A stretch of DNA of 64,000 nucleotides. It comes from Shinella zoogloeoides. Lineage in GTDB: Bacteria > Pseudomonadota > Alphaproteobacteria > Rhizobiales > Rhizobiaceae. The position numbers and the translations under genes are program-made. The notes beneath the pieces were generated by a model. It was not told the origin of the DNA and did no database searches. It was given only the letters and a program-made list of their open reading frames with translations. Positions 45,153-54,365 of this stretch are shown piece after piece; positions within the stretch are counted from its first letter, which is position 1, and each line of letters begins with the position of its first letter. The stretch lies in the NCBI RefSeq assembly GCF_003574625.1, contig NZ_QNUJ01000003.1:186001-250000 (forward strand), read 5' to 3'.

Positions 45153-46703
45153 TCAGCGCGCGGCCAGGATGTCCCAGGCTGGCGCGATGCCCCGGCGCAC
45201 GGTGGAATAGGCGGCAAAGAGGCGGTTCATGCGTTCGGTGTCTTCGGCTTTCGGCTGCTCGGCCGCGCCGAGCTCGGGCGTCACCCAGTCGGCGATGCAA
45301 TCGTCCATCGTGCGGTAGGCGCCGATGGCGACGGCCGCCATCATCGAGGCGCCGGCGGCGCCCGCCTCCTCACGCGTGCTGACGCGTACCGGCGCGCCGA
45401 GCGCCGCGCCCAGCGTGCCGCGCAGCGAGGCGGACCGGGCAGCGCCGCCGCTGACTCGCAGCTCCGAGGGCAGGGCCCCCATGGCTGCGTAGCAATCGCG
45501 CGTCGCCATGCCGAGGCCTTCCACGACGGCGCGCACGAGATCCGGATAGCGGTGGCGGCTGGCAAGGCCGGTGAAATTGGCGCGGGCACGGGCATTCACG
45601 AAGGGGCCGCGCTCGCCGGCCTCGGAAATATAGGGGTGGTAGAGGATGTTGCCCGGCTTGCTGGCGGCGATCCACTGGTCGACGCGGCCGATCATGTCGT
45701 TGAGGCCGACGGTGACGCCGAATTCGCCGAGAAGGTCAACGCCGAGCTGGAGCAGCCAGTCGAGATTGATCGTCGCGCCCATATTGGTCTGCACCTGGGT
45801 GACGATGCCGGGGATGGGGAGCGCGATGACGTAGCCGGTGCGCTCGGCATTGAGGACGACGTCGGAAACGGCCTTCGCCTGGAGATGCACGCCCGTCGAG
45901 CCGATGGCGGAACAGGCGGCATTGCGGCCTTCGCTGCGCACGCCGGCACCCAGCGCCGTCATGCACATGTCGACATAGCCGAGGCAGACCGGTGTGCCGG
46001 CCCTGAGGCCCGCGGCAGCGGCAGCTTCCGCCGTCAGCGGATGCGTGGTCTCGGTGCCGTCGATCACCTCGGGCAGCAGGTTGCGGCGGTGCGTCAGGCC
46101 GAGGGCGGCGAGCACGTCGTCGTCATAGCGGCGCGTGCGGAAATTGCCGAAGGTGAAGCTCACTTCCGACGGATCGGTGGCGCGCACGCCGGTGAGGTTC
46201 AGATAGAGCCAGTCCTTGCAGTGCATCGCGACTTGCGCGCCGGGGAGCAGTTCCGGGAAATGGCGGTCCATATGGGCAAGCTGCGTGCCCTGCTGGCAGG
46301 TGTTGAGGCCGGTGCCGGTCGCCTCGAAACGCTGGCGGTCGGCGTCGCTCGCGGCAAGCCGCTCGACGGTGGGAGCCGCGCGCGCGTCGAGCCACAGCCA
46401 GGCATCGCCGACGGGACGGTTGCCGGCGCCGACGAGCCAGGTGCCGTCGCCCTGCGCCGTGACGGCGATGGCGGCGGCGCGGGCGGAAAGGTTCTCCACC
46501 TTCTCGCCGAGCCCGCGCAGGGCGCGCGCGCAGTCGAGCCAGGTCTGGTCGAGCGATTGCGTGACGGAGCCGTCGTCGCCGGTGCTGTAGCTGTTGCGCA
46601 CGGAGGCGCTGGCGATCTGGCGACCGGCGAGCGTGAAGGCGACGGCCTTCATGACGGAGGTTCCGGCGTCGATGCCGATGATCAGGTCGGCGGCCTCAGC
46701 CAT
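45153..46703 (-). CDS. eryA: Erythritol kinase EryA (FGGY family)
   Basis: A 516-residue FGGY carbohydrate kinase phosphorylating erythritol with ATP. LIIGIDAGTSVMKAVAFTLAG is the N-terminal phosphate-binding motif shortened here to its core DAGTSVMKA, and LRVSGGAARSASLRGTLGAA holds the C-terminal adenosine motif. HPYISEAGERGPF matches the family signature 2 region. Length is close to Brucella EryA. It is the first gene of the minus-strand ery operon, starting at 46703, with the long regulatory gap upstream. Confidence 0.92.
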   Translation of the reverse strand: MAEAADLIIGIDAGTSVMKAVAFTLAGRQIASASVRNSYSTGDDGSVTQSLDQTWLDCARALRGLGEKVENLSARAAAIAVTAQGDGTWLVGAGNRPVGDAWLWLDARAAPTVERLAASDADRQRFEATGTGLNTCQQGTQLAHMDRHFPELLPGAQVAMHCKDWLYLNLTGVRATDPSEVSFTFGNFRTRRYDDDVLAALGLTHRRNLLPEVIDGTETTHPLTAEAAAAAGLRAGTPVCLGYVDMCMTALGAGVRSEGRNAACSAIGSTGVHLQAKAVSDVVLNAERTGYVIALPIPGIVTQVQTNMGATINLDWLLQLGVDLLGEFGVTVGLNDMIGRVDQWIAASKPGNILYHPYISEAGERGPFVNARARANFTGLASRHRYPDLVRAVVEGLGMATRDCYAAMGALPSELRVSGGAARSASLRGTLGAALGAPVRVSTREEAGAAGASMMAAVAIGAYRTMDDCIADWVTPELGAAEQPKAEDTERMNRLFAAYSTVRRGIAPAWDILAAR

Positions 46704-47345
46704 GGCGTGCGCCTGCCGATGCCGCGACAGTGCGCACCGTCTCGCCTGACGTGAAACAAAGCATTCGATCCTCCCGATCGTCCTTCGCGAAAGCGCGCGT
46801 GGCTGTCCCGCCAGATTGGGTCAAGGGAGCGCCACGGGATAGCCCGGACTTCGCGAAGGAACATATCATAAAGTTACCATATGTCTCGTAAAATTTTTCG
46901 CACAACGAATTATTTTTCAGTTATGCTGGAGAGTAACGGAGGGCTTCCTTGGGCTGTGTGCGGAGGGCCATTCTTGCTGGTCGCCTTCAATCGAGGTCGC
47001 TCGATAAAACATGCCGACCCTTGGGAAAAAGACTCAAGGATCACAACTTATCTTTTAATAGCAGTGTATTGAGGCTTGCATGTCATTCGCTCTCCTGCCG
47101 GGGAGAGCCTAGCTTCCACAGGCGCCTCTCCGGCGTGCTTATGCGCCCGGCGCAACGGGTGGCCGGAGAAAACGAGCTGATCAGTTCCGGTATCCCGCAA
47201 AAAGGCCGATTGACAGCTCGTGTTAATTTAACATATATACTGCGACATATCACACACATATATCGCAACTGCGAGAAAGTGTGCACTGCAGCGCAAGGCG
47301 GAAGAGGAGATCCGGCCGGCGCGTTCATGGGGAGGGCATCATGAC
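46704..47345. promoter_or_regulatory. Divergent erythritol control region
   Basis: A long non-coding stretch between the divergent catabolic and transport operons. It is AT-rich near both ends. Candidate sites include ACATAT (46861-46866) inverted with ATATGT (46879-46884), the palindrome TGTTAATTTAACA at 47221-47233, and an inverted repeat at 47241-47267. No frame inside looks coding. The size leaves room for several regulators and for catabolite control. Confidence 0.6.
47241..47267. promoter_or_regulatory. Inverted repeat, candidate EryD or EryR operator
   Basis: TGCGACATAT (47241-47250) and ATATATCGCA (47258-47267) match at 9 of 10 positions around a 7-nt spacer. It lies about 80 bp before the small frame at 47346 and just after the TGTTAATTTAACA palindrome, a good place to control the transport operon. 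Confidence 0.55.
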
Positions 47346-47483
47346 ATGTTCCGTTTCGAAGGCATCGGCACGCGGCCCTGGCGCCATGGTCGTGTCTTCC
47401 GGCCCGTCGATGTCCCCGGCATCGTGCCGGCGTGCCCGCTGACGCTTTCACCGTTCAACCGCAAGGCCATCCGACATGACTGA
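47346..47483 (+). CDS. Candidate 45-residue small protein upstream of the transporter operon
   Basis: A 45-residue frame starting MFRFEGIGTRPWRHGRVF, with GGAGGG 9 bp upstream (47331-47336) and high GC at third positions like real genes here. Its TGA at 47481-47483 overlaps the ATG of the DUF2291 gene at 47476 by 8 bp, a typical translational-coupling layout. A competing ATG at 47341, with a different 33-residue frame, lies closer to the GGAGGG. I do not recognise the product. It may be a leader that couples translation, or chance. Confidence 0.35.
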   Translation: MFRFEGIGTRPWRHGRVFRPVDVPGIVPACPLTLSPFNRKAIRHD

Positions 47484-48126
47484 CGCCACGCTCTCGAAAT
47501 CGCCCCGGCCCGCCCGCAGCTACCGCTGGATCGGCATCGCCGCCGTCGTCGTGCTGTTGGGAGCCATGGCCTTCGACACGAAAATCGTGCAGATCGGCTC
47601 CGAGGCCGACGTCCAGGTCCAGAAATTCTCGCCCGTGGCCTTCGGTGCCGAGCAGTTCCCGATCATCAAACAGAGCGTCGAGACGCGCGCTGCCGACGCG
47701 GTCGAGCTGTCGCAGGCGATCGCCGCCGACAAGAAGGCCGCCAGCGAGAAATACGGCGTCAACACCTCCACCGGCCCGGTCTTCCCGGTCAAGTTCACCG
47801 GCGTGGTCGGCGAGCGCAAGGCGAACTACAACGTCGTCGCCGTCGAAGGCCTGCCGCCCGAGCTGACGGTGCGGGTCCAGACCGGCCCTGCGCTCAACGG
47901 CACGGACCTGCGCGATGCGACGGGGCAGATCGAGTTCGGCCAGTTCAAGAACCAGATCGAATACCAGGATGCCGGTTCCGCCATCAACAACGAGGTCAAG
48001 AAGGTCGTTCTCGACGGCCTCGATCCGGCGGCGCTTTCCGGCAAGACCGTTTCCGTCATCGGCGTCTTCAAGCTCGTCAATCCGAAGAGCTGGATCGTCA
48101 CGCCCGTGAGGTTCGACGTCCAATGA
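47476..48126 (+). CDS. DUF2291 membrane-anchored protein of a sugar ABC transporter locus
   Basis: A 216-residue protein with one N-terminal transmembrane helix (WIGIAAVVVLLGAMAF) and a periplasmic domain. Conserved segments include GQFKNQIEYQDAGSAINNEV and LSGKTVSVIGVFKLVNP. A paralogue at 60085-60720 is a lipoprotein with the same FKNQIE motif and also sits beside a ribose-type ABC transporter. DUF2291 function is not established; a link to sugar uptake is inferred from repeated co-occurrence. Its ATGA stop overlaps the ATPase start. Confidence 0.82.
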   Translation: MTDATLSKSPRPARSYRWIGIAAVVVLLGAMAFDTKIVQIGSEADVQVQKFSPVAFGAEQFPIIKQSVETRAADAVELSQAIAADKKAASEKYGVNTSTGPVFPVKFTGVVGERKANYNVVAVEGLPPELTVRVQTGPALNGTDLRDATGQIEFGQFKNQIEYQDAGSAINNEVKKVVLDGLDPAALSGKTVSVIGVFKLVNPKSWIVTPVRFDVQ

Positions 48127-49664
48127 GCGCGATCCCCGAAACCGGACAGAAGGGCGAAGTCGTTCTTGCCGCGCGCAACGTGGCGAAATCCTACGGCAGC
48201 GTCCATGCCCTCAAGGGCGTCAATTTCGATATCCATCGCGGGCAGGTGACGACCCTGTTCGGCGAGAACGGCGCCGGCAAGTCGACGCTGATGAAGATCC
48301 TTTCCGGTGTGGTCAGGCCGACATCGGGCGAAATCATTCTCGATGGGGAACCGGTCGTCTTCGCGTCATCCTCCCAAGCACGTGACCGCGGCATCTCCAT
48401 CATCCATCAGGAGCTCAGCCTCGCCCCGAACATGAACGTTCGCGACAACATCTTCATGGGGCGCGAGATCATGACCTCCACCGGCGTGGACTTCGCCGAG
48501 GAAGAGCGCCAGACGCGCCTCCTGATGGAAGAACTCGAAGAGGACATCGATCCTCTGACGCTCGTCGAGGACCTGCGGCTCGGCCAGCAGCAGATCGTCG
48601 AGATCGCGCGCGCCCTTTCGGTCAATTCGCGCATCCTGATCATGGACGAGCCGACCTCGGCGCTGTCGGCCTCCGAGGTCGAGGTGCTGTTCAAGGTCAT
48701 CCGCGACCTGACCGGCCGCGGCGTCTCCATCGTCTATATCTCGCACCACCTCGAAGAGGCTCTGCAGATCACCCACCATGCGGTGGTGTTGCGCGACGGC
48801 ACGATGACGGCCTATGCCGAGCGCAAGGACATCGACCTCGAATGGATCGTCCGCCACATGGTGGGCGATAATTTCGACCTCGGCTCGCCGCCGGCCGGCT
48901 ACCAGATGGGCGATGTCTCGCTCTCCATCGAGGGCCTGACCGTTCCCGATCCGGGTGGCGCCGGCTATTCGGTCGTCGACGGCATGTCGCTGTCGGTGCG
49001 CGCGGGCGAGATCGTCTGCATCTACGGCCTGATGGGTGCCGGGCGCACGGAACTGCTCGAAACCGTCGCGGGCCGCCTGAAATCCACCGCCGGCAAGGTC
49101 GTGCTGAAGGGCCGGGACGTCACCGGCCAGTCGATCGCCGAATGCATCCGCGACGGCCTCGTGCTCGTGCCGGAAGACCGCCAGCGCGACGGACTGGTGC
49201 AGACCATGAGCGTCGGCCGCAACCTCTCGCTCGCCAGCCTCGGCGCCTTCACGCGCGGCCTCTTCACCTCGACGTCACGCGAAGGCGGGCTCGTCGACAG
49301 CGCGATCCGCAAGGTGCATATCAAGACGGACGGCGGCGCGGCCGCCATCGGCTCGCTGTCGGGCGGCAACCAGCAGAAGGTCGTCATCGGCAAGATGCTG
49401 GCGACCGATCCCGAGGTCATCCTGCTCGACGAGCCGAGCCGCGGCATCGACATCGGCGCCAAGGCGGAGGTCTTCAAGCTGCTCGCCGAGCGCGCGAAAC
49501 AGGGGCTCGCCGTGGTCTACACGACCTCGGAAGTCGGTGAATGCCTGAGCATCGCCCATCGCATCATCGTCATGCGGCGCGGCCGCATCTCCGCCGAATT
49601 CGGTCCCGACGCGACCAAAGAACAGATCATGGCCGCCTCCGGCGAAGCCGTGCATGCCCATTAG
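48123..49664 (+). CDS. eryE: Sugar ABC transporter ATP-binding protein, erythritol uptake (EryE-like)
   Basis: A 513-residue double-domain ATPase of the RbsA/MglA class. First domain: Walker A GENGAGKSTL, signature LRLGQQQIVEIARALS, Walker B LIMDEPTSALSASE. Second domain: AGEIVCIYGLMGAGRTEL with degenerate Walker A, LSGGNQQKVVIGKMLA and LLDEPSRGIDIGAKAE. The pattern of one strong and one weak site is normal for the family. Symbol follows the rhizobial eryEFG transporter, inferred from divergence with eryA. Confidence 0.88.
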   Translation: MSAIPETGQKGEVVLAARNVAKSYGSVHALKGVNFDIHRGQVTTLFGENGAGKSTLMKILSGVVRPTSGEIILDGEPVVFASSSQARDRGISIIHQELSLAPNMNVRDNIFMGREIMTSTGVDFAEEERQTRLLMEELEEDIDPLTLVEDLRLGQQQIVEIARALSVNSRILIMDEPTSALSASEVEVLFKVIRDLTGRGVSIVYISHHLEEALQITHHAVVLRDGTMTAYAERKDIDLEWIVRHMVGDNFDLGSPPAGYQMGDVSLSIEGLTVPDPGGAGYSVVDGMSLSVRAGEIVCIYGLMGAGRTELLETVAGRLKSTAGKVVLKGRDVTGQSIAECIRDGLVLVPEDRQRDGLVQTMSVGRNLSLASLGAFTRGLFTSTSREGGLVDSAIRKVHIKTDGGAAAIGSLSGGNQQKVVIGKMLATDPEVILLDEPSRGIDIGAKAEVFKLLAERAKQGLAVVYTTSEVGECLSIAHRIIVMRRGRISAEFGPDATKEQIMAASGEAVHAH

Positions 49665-49677
49665 GAGCGCCGAACCC

Positions 49678-50718
49678 ATGTCAGTCACACCTGCAATCCA
49701 GACGAAGGCAGCGGCAAGCGGCGGCAAGCGCAAGAAGAGCCTGATCGAGCTTCTGTTCGAGGGCCGCGCCTTCTTCGCGCTGATCGCCATCGTCGTCGTC
49801 TTCTCGCTGATGTCGCCGAACTATTTCACGGTCAGCAACTTCCTGATCATGGCCTCGCATGTCGCCATCTTCGGCCTGCTCGCCATCGGCATGCTGCTGG
49901 TCATCCTGAACGGCGGCATCGACCTTTCGGTCGGCTCGACGCTCGGCCTTGCCGGCGTCGTCGCCGGTTTCCTCATGCAGGGCGTGACGCTGCCGCAACT
50001 CGGTATCATCCTCTATCCCTCGGTCTGGGTCGTCGTGGTGCTGACCTGCCTGCTTGGCGCGGTCGTCGGCGCGGTGAACGGCGTGCTCATCGCCTATCTC
50101 AAGGTGCCGGCCTTCGTCGCGACGCTCGGCGTGCTCTATGTCGCCCGCGGCATCGCGCTGCTGATGACCAACGGCCTGACCTACAACAATCTCGGCGGCC
50201 GCCCCGAACTCGGCAATACCGGTTTCGACTGGCTCGGCTTCAACCGCCTTGCGGGCGTTCCGATCGGCGTCCTCGTGCTCCTCGTCTTCGCCATCGCCTG
50301 CCATGTCCTGCTTGCCCGCACGGCCTTCGGCCGCTGGCTCTATTCCTCGGGCGGCAACGAGCGCGCGGCGGAACTGTCGGGCGTGCCGGTCAAGCGCGTG
50401 AAGATCACGGTCTATGTGCTCTCGGGCATCTGCGCGGCCGTCGCCGGCCTCGTCCTCTCCTCGCAGCTCACCTCGGCGGGCCCGACCGCCGGCACCACCT
50501 ACGAACTGACGGCGATCGCCGCCGTCGTCATCGGCGGCGCGGCGCTGACGGGCGGCCGCGGCACGGTCATCGGCACCATGCTCGGTGCCTTCGTGATCGG
50601 CTTCCTCTCCGACGGCCTCGTGATCATCGGCGTCTCGGCCTACTGGCAGACGGTCTTCACCGGCGCCGTCATCGTTACCGCTGTTCTCCTGAACAGCGTC
50701 AAATACGGCCGCCGCTGA
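49678..50718 (+). CDS. eryF: Sugar ABC transporter permease, erythritol uptake (EryF-like)
   Basis: A 346-residue RbsC-type permease with about ten transmembrane helices. NGGIDLSVGSTLGLAGVVAG is the conserved N-terminal half motif; ERAAELSGVPVKRVKITVY and GGAALTGGRGTVIGTMLGA are the coupling and family motifs near the C-terminus. The start at 49678 has GGAG upstream, 13 bp after the ATPase stop. It forms the membrane channel with EryE and EryG. Confidence 0.9.
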   Translation: MSVTPAIQTKAAASGGKRKKSLIELLFEGRAFFALIAIVVVFSLMSPNYFTVSNFLIMASHVAIFGLLAIGMLLVILNGGIDLSVGSTLGLAGVVAGFLMQGVTLPQLGIILYPSVWVVVVLTCLLGAVVGAVNGVLIAYLKVPAFVATLGVLYVARGIALLMTNGLTYNNLGGRPELGNTGFDWLGFNRLAGVPIGVLVLLVFAIACHVLLARTAFGRWLYSSGGNERAAELSGVPVKRVKITVYVLSGICAAVAGLVLSSQLTSAGPTAGTTYELTAIAAVVIGGAALTGGRGTVIGTMLGAFVIGFLSDGLVIIGVSAYWQTVFTGAVIVTAVLLNSVKYGRR

Positions 50719-50744
50719 CCTCAGCGGCGACCGGCACAGACTGA

Positions 50745-50786
50745 CCGCTGCCGGGAGAGGCGGACCATCGAGTGGCCCGGCAGCGG
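50745..50786 (+). promoter_or_regulatory. Intercistronic hairpin before the binding-protein gene
   Basis: CCGCTGCCGGG at 50745-50755 and CCCGGCAGCGG at 50776-50786 form a perfect 11-bp stem with a 20-nt loop, between the permease and binding-protein genes. It has no T tract. Such hairpins commonly stabilise or process mRNA so binding protein is made in excess (inference). Confidence 0.6.
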
Positions 50787-50837
50787 AAAGTATTGCCGAC
50801 AATCGGCACAACCGGACTCAACAAAGGGAGTGAGACC

Positions 50838-51785
50838 ATGTTCAAAAAAGGTATGCGTGTACTCTTCGCGGCAACGGCCGTCATGCCGCTGCTGTTCAGC
50901 TCTGCCTGGGCGGACGGCCTGATCACCGTCATCGTCAACGATCCGTCGAACCCCTACTGGTTCACGGAAGGCGAAGTCGCCAAGAAGACCGCCGAAGGCC
51001 TCGGCTACACGGCCAATGTCGGCGCCCACAAGGGTGACACCAACACCGAGAGCAACCTGATCGACACGGCGATCACCAACAAGTCGGTCGCCATCATCCT
51101 CGACCCGGCGAATGCCGACGGTTCCGTGGGCGCGGTCAAGAAGGCCGTCGCCGCCGGCATCCCGGTCATCCTCGTCAATGCCGAGATCAACCAGGAAGGC
51201 CTCGCCAAGGCGCAGCTCGTCTCGAACAACGCCCAGGGCGCCGCGCTCGGCGCGCAGCAGTGGGTCGAGGCGGTCGGCGACAAGGGCAAGTATGTCGAAC
51301 TCTTCGGCGCTCCCTCCGACAACAACGCCGCGACGCGTTCGAACGGTTACGAAACCGTCCTGACGCAGTACCCTGACCTCGAGAAGGTCGCCAAGGAAGT
51401 GGCTGACTGGGACCGCACCAAGGGCCATGACAAGATGCAGTCCATGCTCCAGGCGAACCCCGACATCATCGGCGTGATCAGCGGCAACGACGAAATGGCC
51501 CTCGGCGCCATCGCCGCGCTCAAGGAAGCCGGCAAGCTCGACCAGGTCAAGGTCGGCGGCTTCGACGGTTCGCCGGATGCAGTTGCCGCCATCAAGGCCG
51601 GTGAATTGCAGTACACCGTCCTCCAGCCGGTCGCCGTGTTCTCGGAAGCGGCCGTCAAGCAGGCCGACAGCGTGATCAAGAACGGCTCCACCGGTGTCGA
51701 TACCGAAAAGCAGCTCTTCGATTGCCTCCTGATCACCAAAGACAATGTCGACAAGTACACCGCTCCCTTCGTCCTGAGCGAGTAA
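50838..51785 (+). CDS. eryG: Sugar ABC transporter substrate-binding protein, erythritol uptake (EryG-like)
   Basis: A 315-residue periplasmic RbsB-family protein. Signal peptide MRVLFAATAVMPLLFSSAWA, then LITVIVNDPSNPYWFTEGEV, the binding-fold start. LVSNNAQGAALGAQQWVEA and GVISGNDEMALGAIAALKEA line the ligand cleft. GGGAGTGAGACC precedes the ATG at 50838. Probable ligand erythritol or a related polyol, by context. Confidence 0.9.
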   Translation: MFKKGMRVLFAATAVMPLLFSSAWADGLITVIVNDPSNPYWFTEGEVAKKTAEGLGYTANVGAHKGDTNTESNLIDTAITNKSVAIILDPANADGSVGAVKKAVAAGIPVILVNAEINQEGLAKAQLVSNNAQGAALGAQQWVEAVGDKGKYVELFGAPSDNNAATRSNGYETVLTQYPDLEKVAKEVADWDRTKGHDKMQSMLQANPDIIGVISGNDEMALGAIAALKEAGKLDQVKVGGFDGSPDAVAAIKAGELQYTVLQPVAVFSEAAVKQADSVIKNGSTGVDTEKQLFDCLLITKDNVDKYTAPFVLSE

Positions 51786-51793
51786 TCGATCCC

Positions 51794-51819
51794 GGGAGCG
51801 CCCGTCCGCGGGCGCTCCC
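51794..51819 (+). terminator. Hairpin terminator after eryG
   Basis: GGGAGCGCCCG at 51794-51804 and CGGGCGCTCCC at 51809-51819 form an 11-bp perfect stem with a TCCG tetraloop, followed by an interrupted T-containing tail (ATTTCGCATT). Position after the last transporter gene fits a terminator. Confidence 0.7.
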
Positions 51820-51903
51820 ATTTCGCATTCCCGGGCTTTTCCGGGCCAGCTTGGCATTTTCCTTGCCGCCCGATACGAGATACGAAACCTCTATCCTCGA
51901 AGC

Positions 51904-52758
51904 ATGGCAGGGCCTCCGGTGAACAAGAAAGTCGACGTTAAGGATTTGCTTTCGGAAGAATTGCCGAGCGACAGCCGGCATGCGCGCCAGCTCGTGCGGC
52001 GCCAGATGATCGCCGAGACGGTGATCGGCGAAGGCTCGATCCGCATCGAGGACCTGACCGAGCGCTTCGGCATCAGCCTCATGACGGCGCACCGCGACGT
52101 CGACGATCTCGTCAGCCGCGGCCTCTTCCGCAAGACGCGCGGCATCGTCTCCGCCGCGCCGACCAGCCTCATCGAATCCTCCGACGCCTACCGTGCCACC
52201 CGGCAGGCGAAGGAGAAGAAGGCGGTCGCGAAGGCCGCCATGCAGTTCGTCGAGCCGGGCCAGGCGATCTTCATGGATGACGCCACGACCGTGCACGAGA
52301 TGACGCGGTTCCTGCCGGCCAAGGTGCCGCTGACGATCATCACCAACTCGCTCGTCCTCATCAACGAGCTGAAGGAGGTGAGCGACCTCAACCTCGTCTG
52401 TCTCGGGGGGCAGTTCTACAATTGGTGCAATGCCTTCATGGGGCACATCACCACCAACGAGATCCGCCGGCTGCGCGCCGACACCGTGTTCATGTCGCTG
52501 TCGGCCATCGTCGACGACGTGGTCTATCACCAGTCGCCCGAGACGGTGGAAACCAAGCGGGCGATGTTCGAAAGCGCGGCGCGGCGCGTGCTTCTGGCGG
52601 ACCACACCAAATTCGAGCGGCGCGCGCTGCATCACTTCGCGACGCTCAAGGAATTCGACGCCGTGATCGTCGACGAGGATATTCCGATCTCCCACCTGTC
52701 GCGCATGCGCTCGAAGGGGATCAACGTGATTGTGGCGGACGGGGAACGGTCCGGCTGA
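51904..52758 (+). CDS. DeoR-family transcriptional regulator
   Basis: A 284-residue DeoR/GlpR protein. The helix-turn-helix is IRIEDLTERFGISLMTAHRD, with LVSRGLFRKTRGIVS as the wing. The effector part has AIFMDDATTVHEMTRFLPAK and HTKFERRALHHFATLKEFDA. It leads the second sugar region and probably represses the kinase-dehydrogenase-DAK genes that follow. Inducer likely a sugar phosphate, as in relatives. ATG at 51904 has no strong ribosome site. Confidence 0.9.
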   Translation: MAGPPVNKKVDVKDLLSEELPSDSRHARQLVRRQMIAETVIGEGSIRIEDLTERFGISLMTAHRDVDDLVSRGLFRKTRGIVSAAPTSLIESSDAYRATRQAKEKKAVAKAAMQFVEPGQAIFMDDATTVHEMTRFLPAKVPLTIITNSLVLINELKEVSDLNLVCLGGQFYNWCNAFMGHITTNEIRRLRADTVFMSLSAIVDDVVYHQSPETVETKRAMFESAARRVLLADHTKFERRALHHFATLKEFDAVIVDEDIPISHLSRMRSKGINVIVADGERSG

Positions 52759-52827
52759 GGGGACCGCCGCCGCGGCTGCCCCGATACCCGGTTCCGTTCC
52801 GCCGTTCGCCCGAGAATGGAGGCATGG

Positions 52828-54354
52828 ATGCCCTGCATCATGGGTATAGACAGCGGCCTGACGGTGACGAAGGCCGTCATTTTCGACGCGGACGGCACGG
52901 CGCTCGCCATCGCCCGCCGGCGCGTTCCCCAGCTCATCCCCGCGCCGCAGCATGTCGAACGCGACATGGACGGCCTGTGGACCGCGACGGCCGAAGCCAT
53001 CCGCGAGGCTATCTCAGCCTGCGGCCGCCCGGCCTCCGATATCGTGGCGATCGCCGCGACCGCCCACGGCGACGGCATCTACCTCCTCGATGAAGACAAA
53101 AGGCCGCTCGGCCCCGCCATCGTCTCGCTCGATACGCGCGCCGGGGCGATTGCCGACGCCTGGAACGAGGGCGAGGTCGGCGCCCACGCGCTGGAGCTGA
53201 CCGGCCAGCGCCCGCATGCCTCGGCACCCTCCGCCATCCTGCGCTGGATCTTCGAGCACCAGCCGGAGCGTTATGCCCGCATCGCCCATTTCATCGCCGC
53301 CAAGGACTGGCTGCGCTTCTGCCTCTGCGGCACCATCGGCACGGACCGCACGGAGGCGAGCACTTCCTTCACGGACGTGACGACGCAGGACTATGCCGAA
53401 AACGCCTTCCGCCTCTTCGGGCTGGATCGCCTCGCCGGACGGCAGCCGCCGATGGCCGCTTCCACCGAGGTCGTCGGCGGCGTGACGGCGGAGACCGCGC
53501 GCCTGACCGGGCTGGTCGAGGGCACGCCCGTCATGGCGGGCCTGCATGACGTCACCGCCTCCGCGCTCGGCATGGGCGGCTATGGCGAAGGCGTGGTGGC
53601 CGTCATCGCCGGCACCTATTCGATCAACGAGACCGTCTCGCCCACACCGAAGGTCGATGGCCGCTGGTTCTGCCGCAACGGCATCCTGCCCGGCGAGTGG
53701 AACAACATGTCCATCTCGCCCGCCTCCACCGCCAATTACGACTGGTTCATCGAGCAGTTCTGCGCCGCCGATGCCCGGCAGGCGGAGGTGGCCGGCGAGA
53801 GCATCCATGCGATCCTCGGCAATGAATTCGAGGCCGCGCGCGAGCGGCCTTCGAGCACTTTCTTCCATCCCTACCTCTTCGGCTCGCCCTTCGGCGGCGC
53901 GTCGAGCGCTGGCTTCTACGGCCTCAATGCCTGGCACGACCGCGGCGACCTCGTCCGCGCGGTGCTGGAAGGCATCGCCTTCAACCACCGCGTCCATGTC
54001 GATGCGCTGCGCGACGGCTTTGCCCCCACCGCCGCGCGCCTGACGGGCGGCGTCTCGCGCAATCCCGCCATGGCCGGCCTCTTCGCCGATATCCTCGGCA
54101 TGCCCGTCACCGCGACGCGCACCGAGGAGGCGGCGGCTTGGGGGGCGGCGCTCTGCGCGGGTGCCGGCGCCGGCCTCTACGCCTCGCCCACCGACGATCC
54201 GCGCGACCTCGCGTCGATCGAGACGACCTACCAGCCGGACCCAGACCGGCAGCGTGCCTATGACGAGAAATACCGGGTCTTCCTCGATCTCGCCGAGGCG
54301 ATGAAACCGCTCTGGCCGACGCTCCGGCGTCTCGGCGGGGCGGCGCAAGTTTAG
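52828..54354 (+). CDS. FGGY-family carbohydrate kinase
   Basis: A 508-residue sugar kinase. MGIDSGLTVTKAVIFDADG is the N-terminal ATP/phosphate motif, ATAHGDGIYLLDED holds the catalytic-region Asp, and RLTGGVSRNPAMAGLFADI the adenosine motif. GGAGG at 5 bp supports ATG 52828. It resembles L-xylulose/3-keto-L-gulonate kinases. It is followed directly by a GlpD-like gene, mirroring eryA-eryB, so the two may phosphorylate and oxidise another polyol. Substrate unknown. Confidence 0.9.
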   Translation: MPCIMGIDSGLTVTKAVIFDADGTALAIARRRVPQLIPAPQHVERDMDGLWTATAEAIREAISACGRPASDIVAIAATAHGDGIYLLDEDKRPLGPAIVSLDTRAGAIADAWNEGEVGAHALELTGQRPHASAPSAILRWIFEHQPERYARIAHFIAAKDWLRFCLCGTIGTDRTEASTSFTDVTTQDYAENAFRLFGLDRLAGRQPPMAASTEVVGGVTAETARLTGLVEGTPVMAGLHDVTASALGMGGYGEGVVAVIAGTYSINETVSPTPKVDGRWFCRNGILPGEWNNMSISPASTANYDWFIEQFCAADARQAEVAGESIHAILGNEFEAARERPSSTFFHPYLFGSPFGGASSAGFYGLNAWHDRGDLVRAVLEGIAFNHRVHVDALRDGFAPTAARLTGGVSRNPAMAGLFADILGMPVTATRTEEAAAWGAALCAGAGAGLYASPTDDPRDLASIETTYQPDPDRQRAYDEKYRVFLDLAEAMKPLWPTLRRLGGAAQV

Positions 54355-54365
54355 GAATGCCGATC

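Noticed and set aside
46949-47344. 131-residue plus-strand frame in the ery control region
   Set aside because: Mixed codon use, no ribosome site and overlap with operator-like repeats; judged non-coding.
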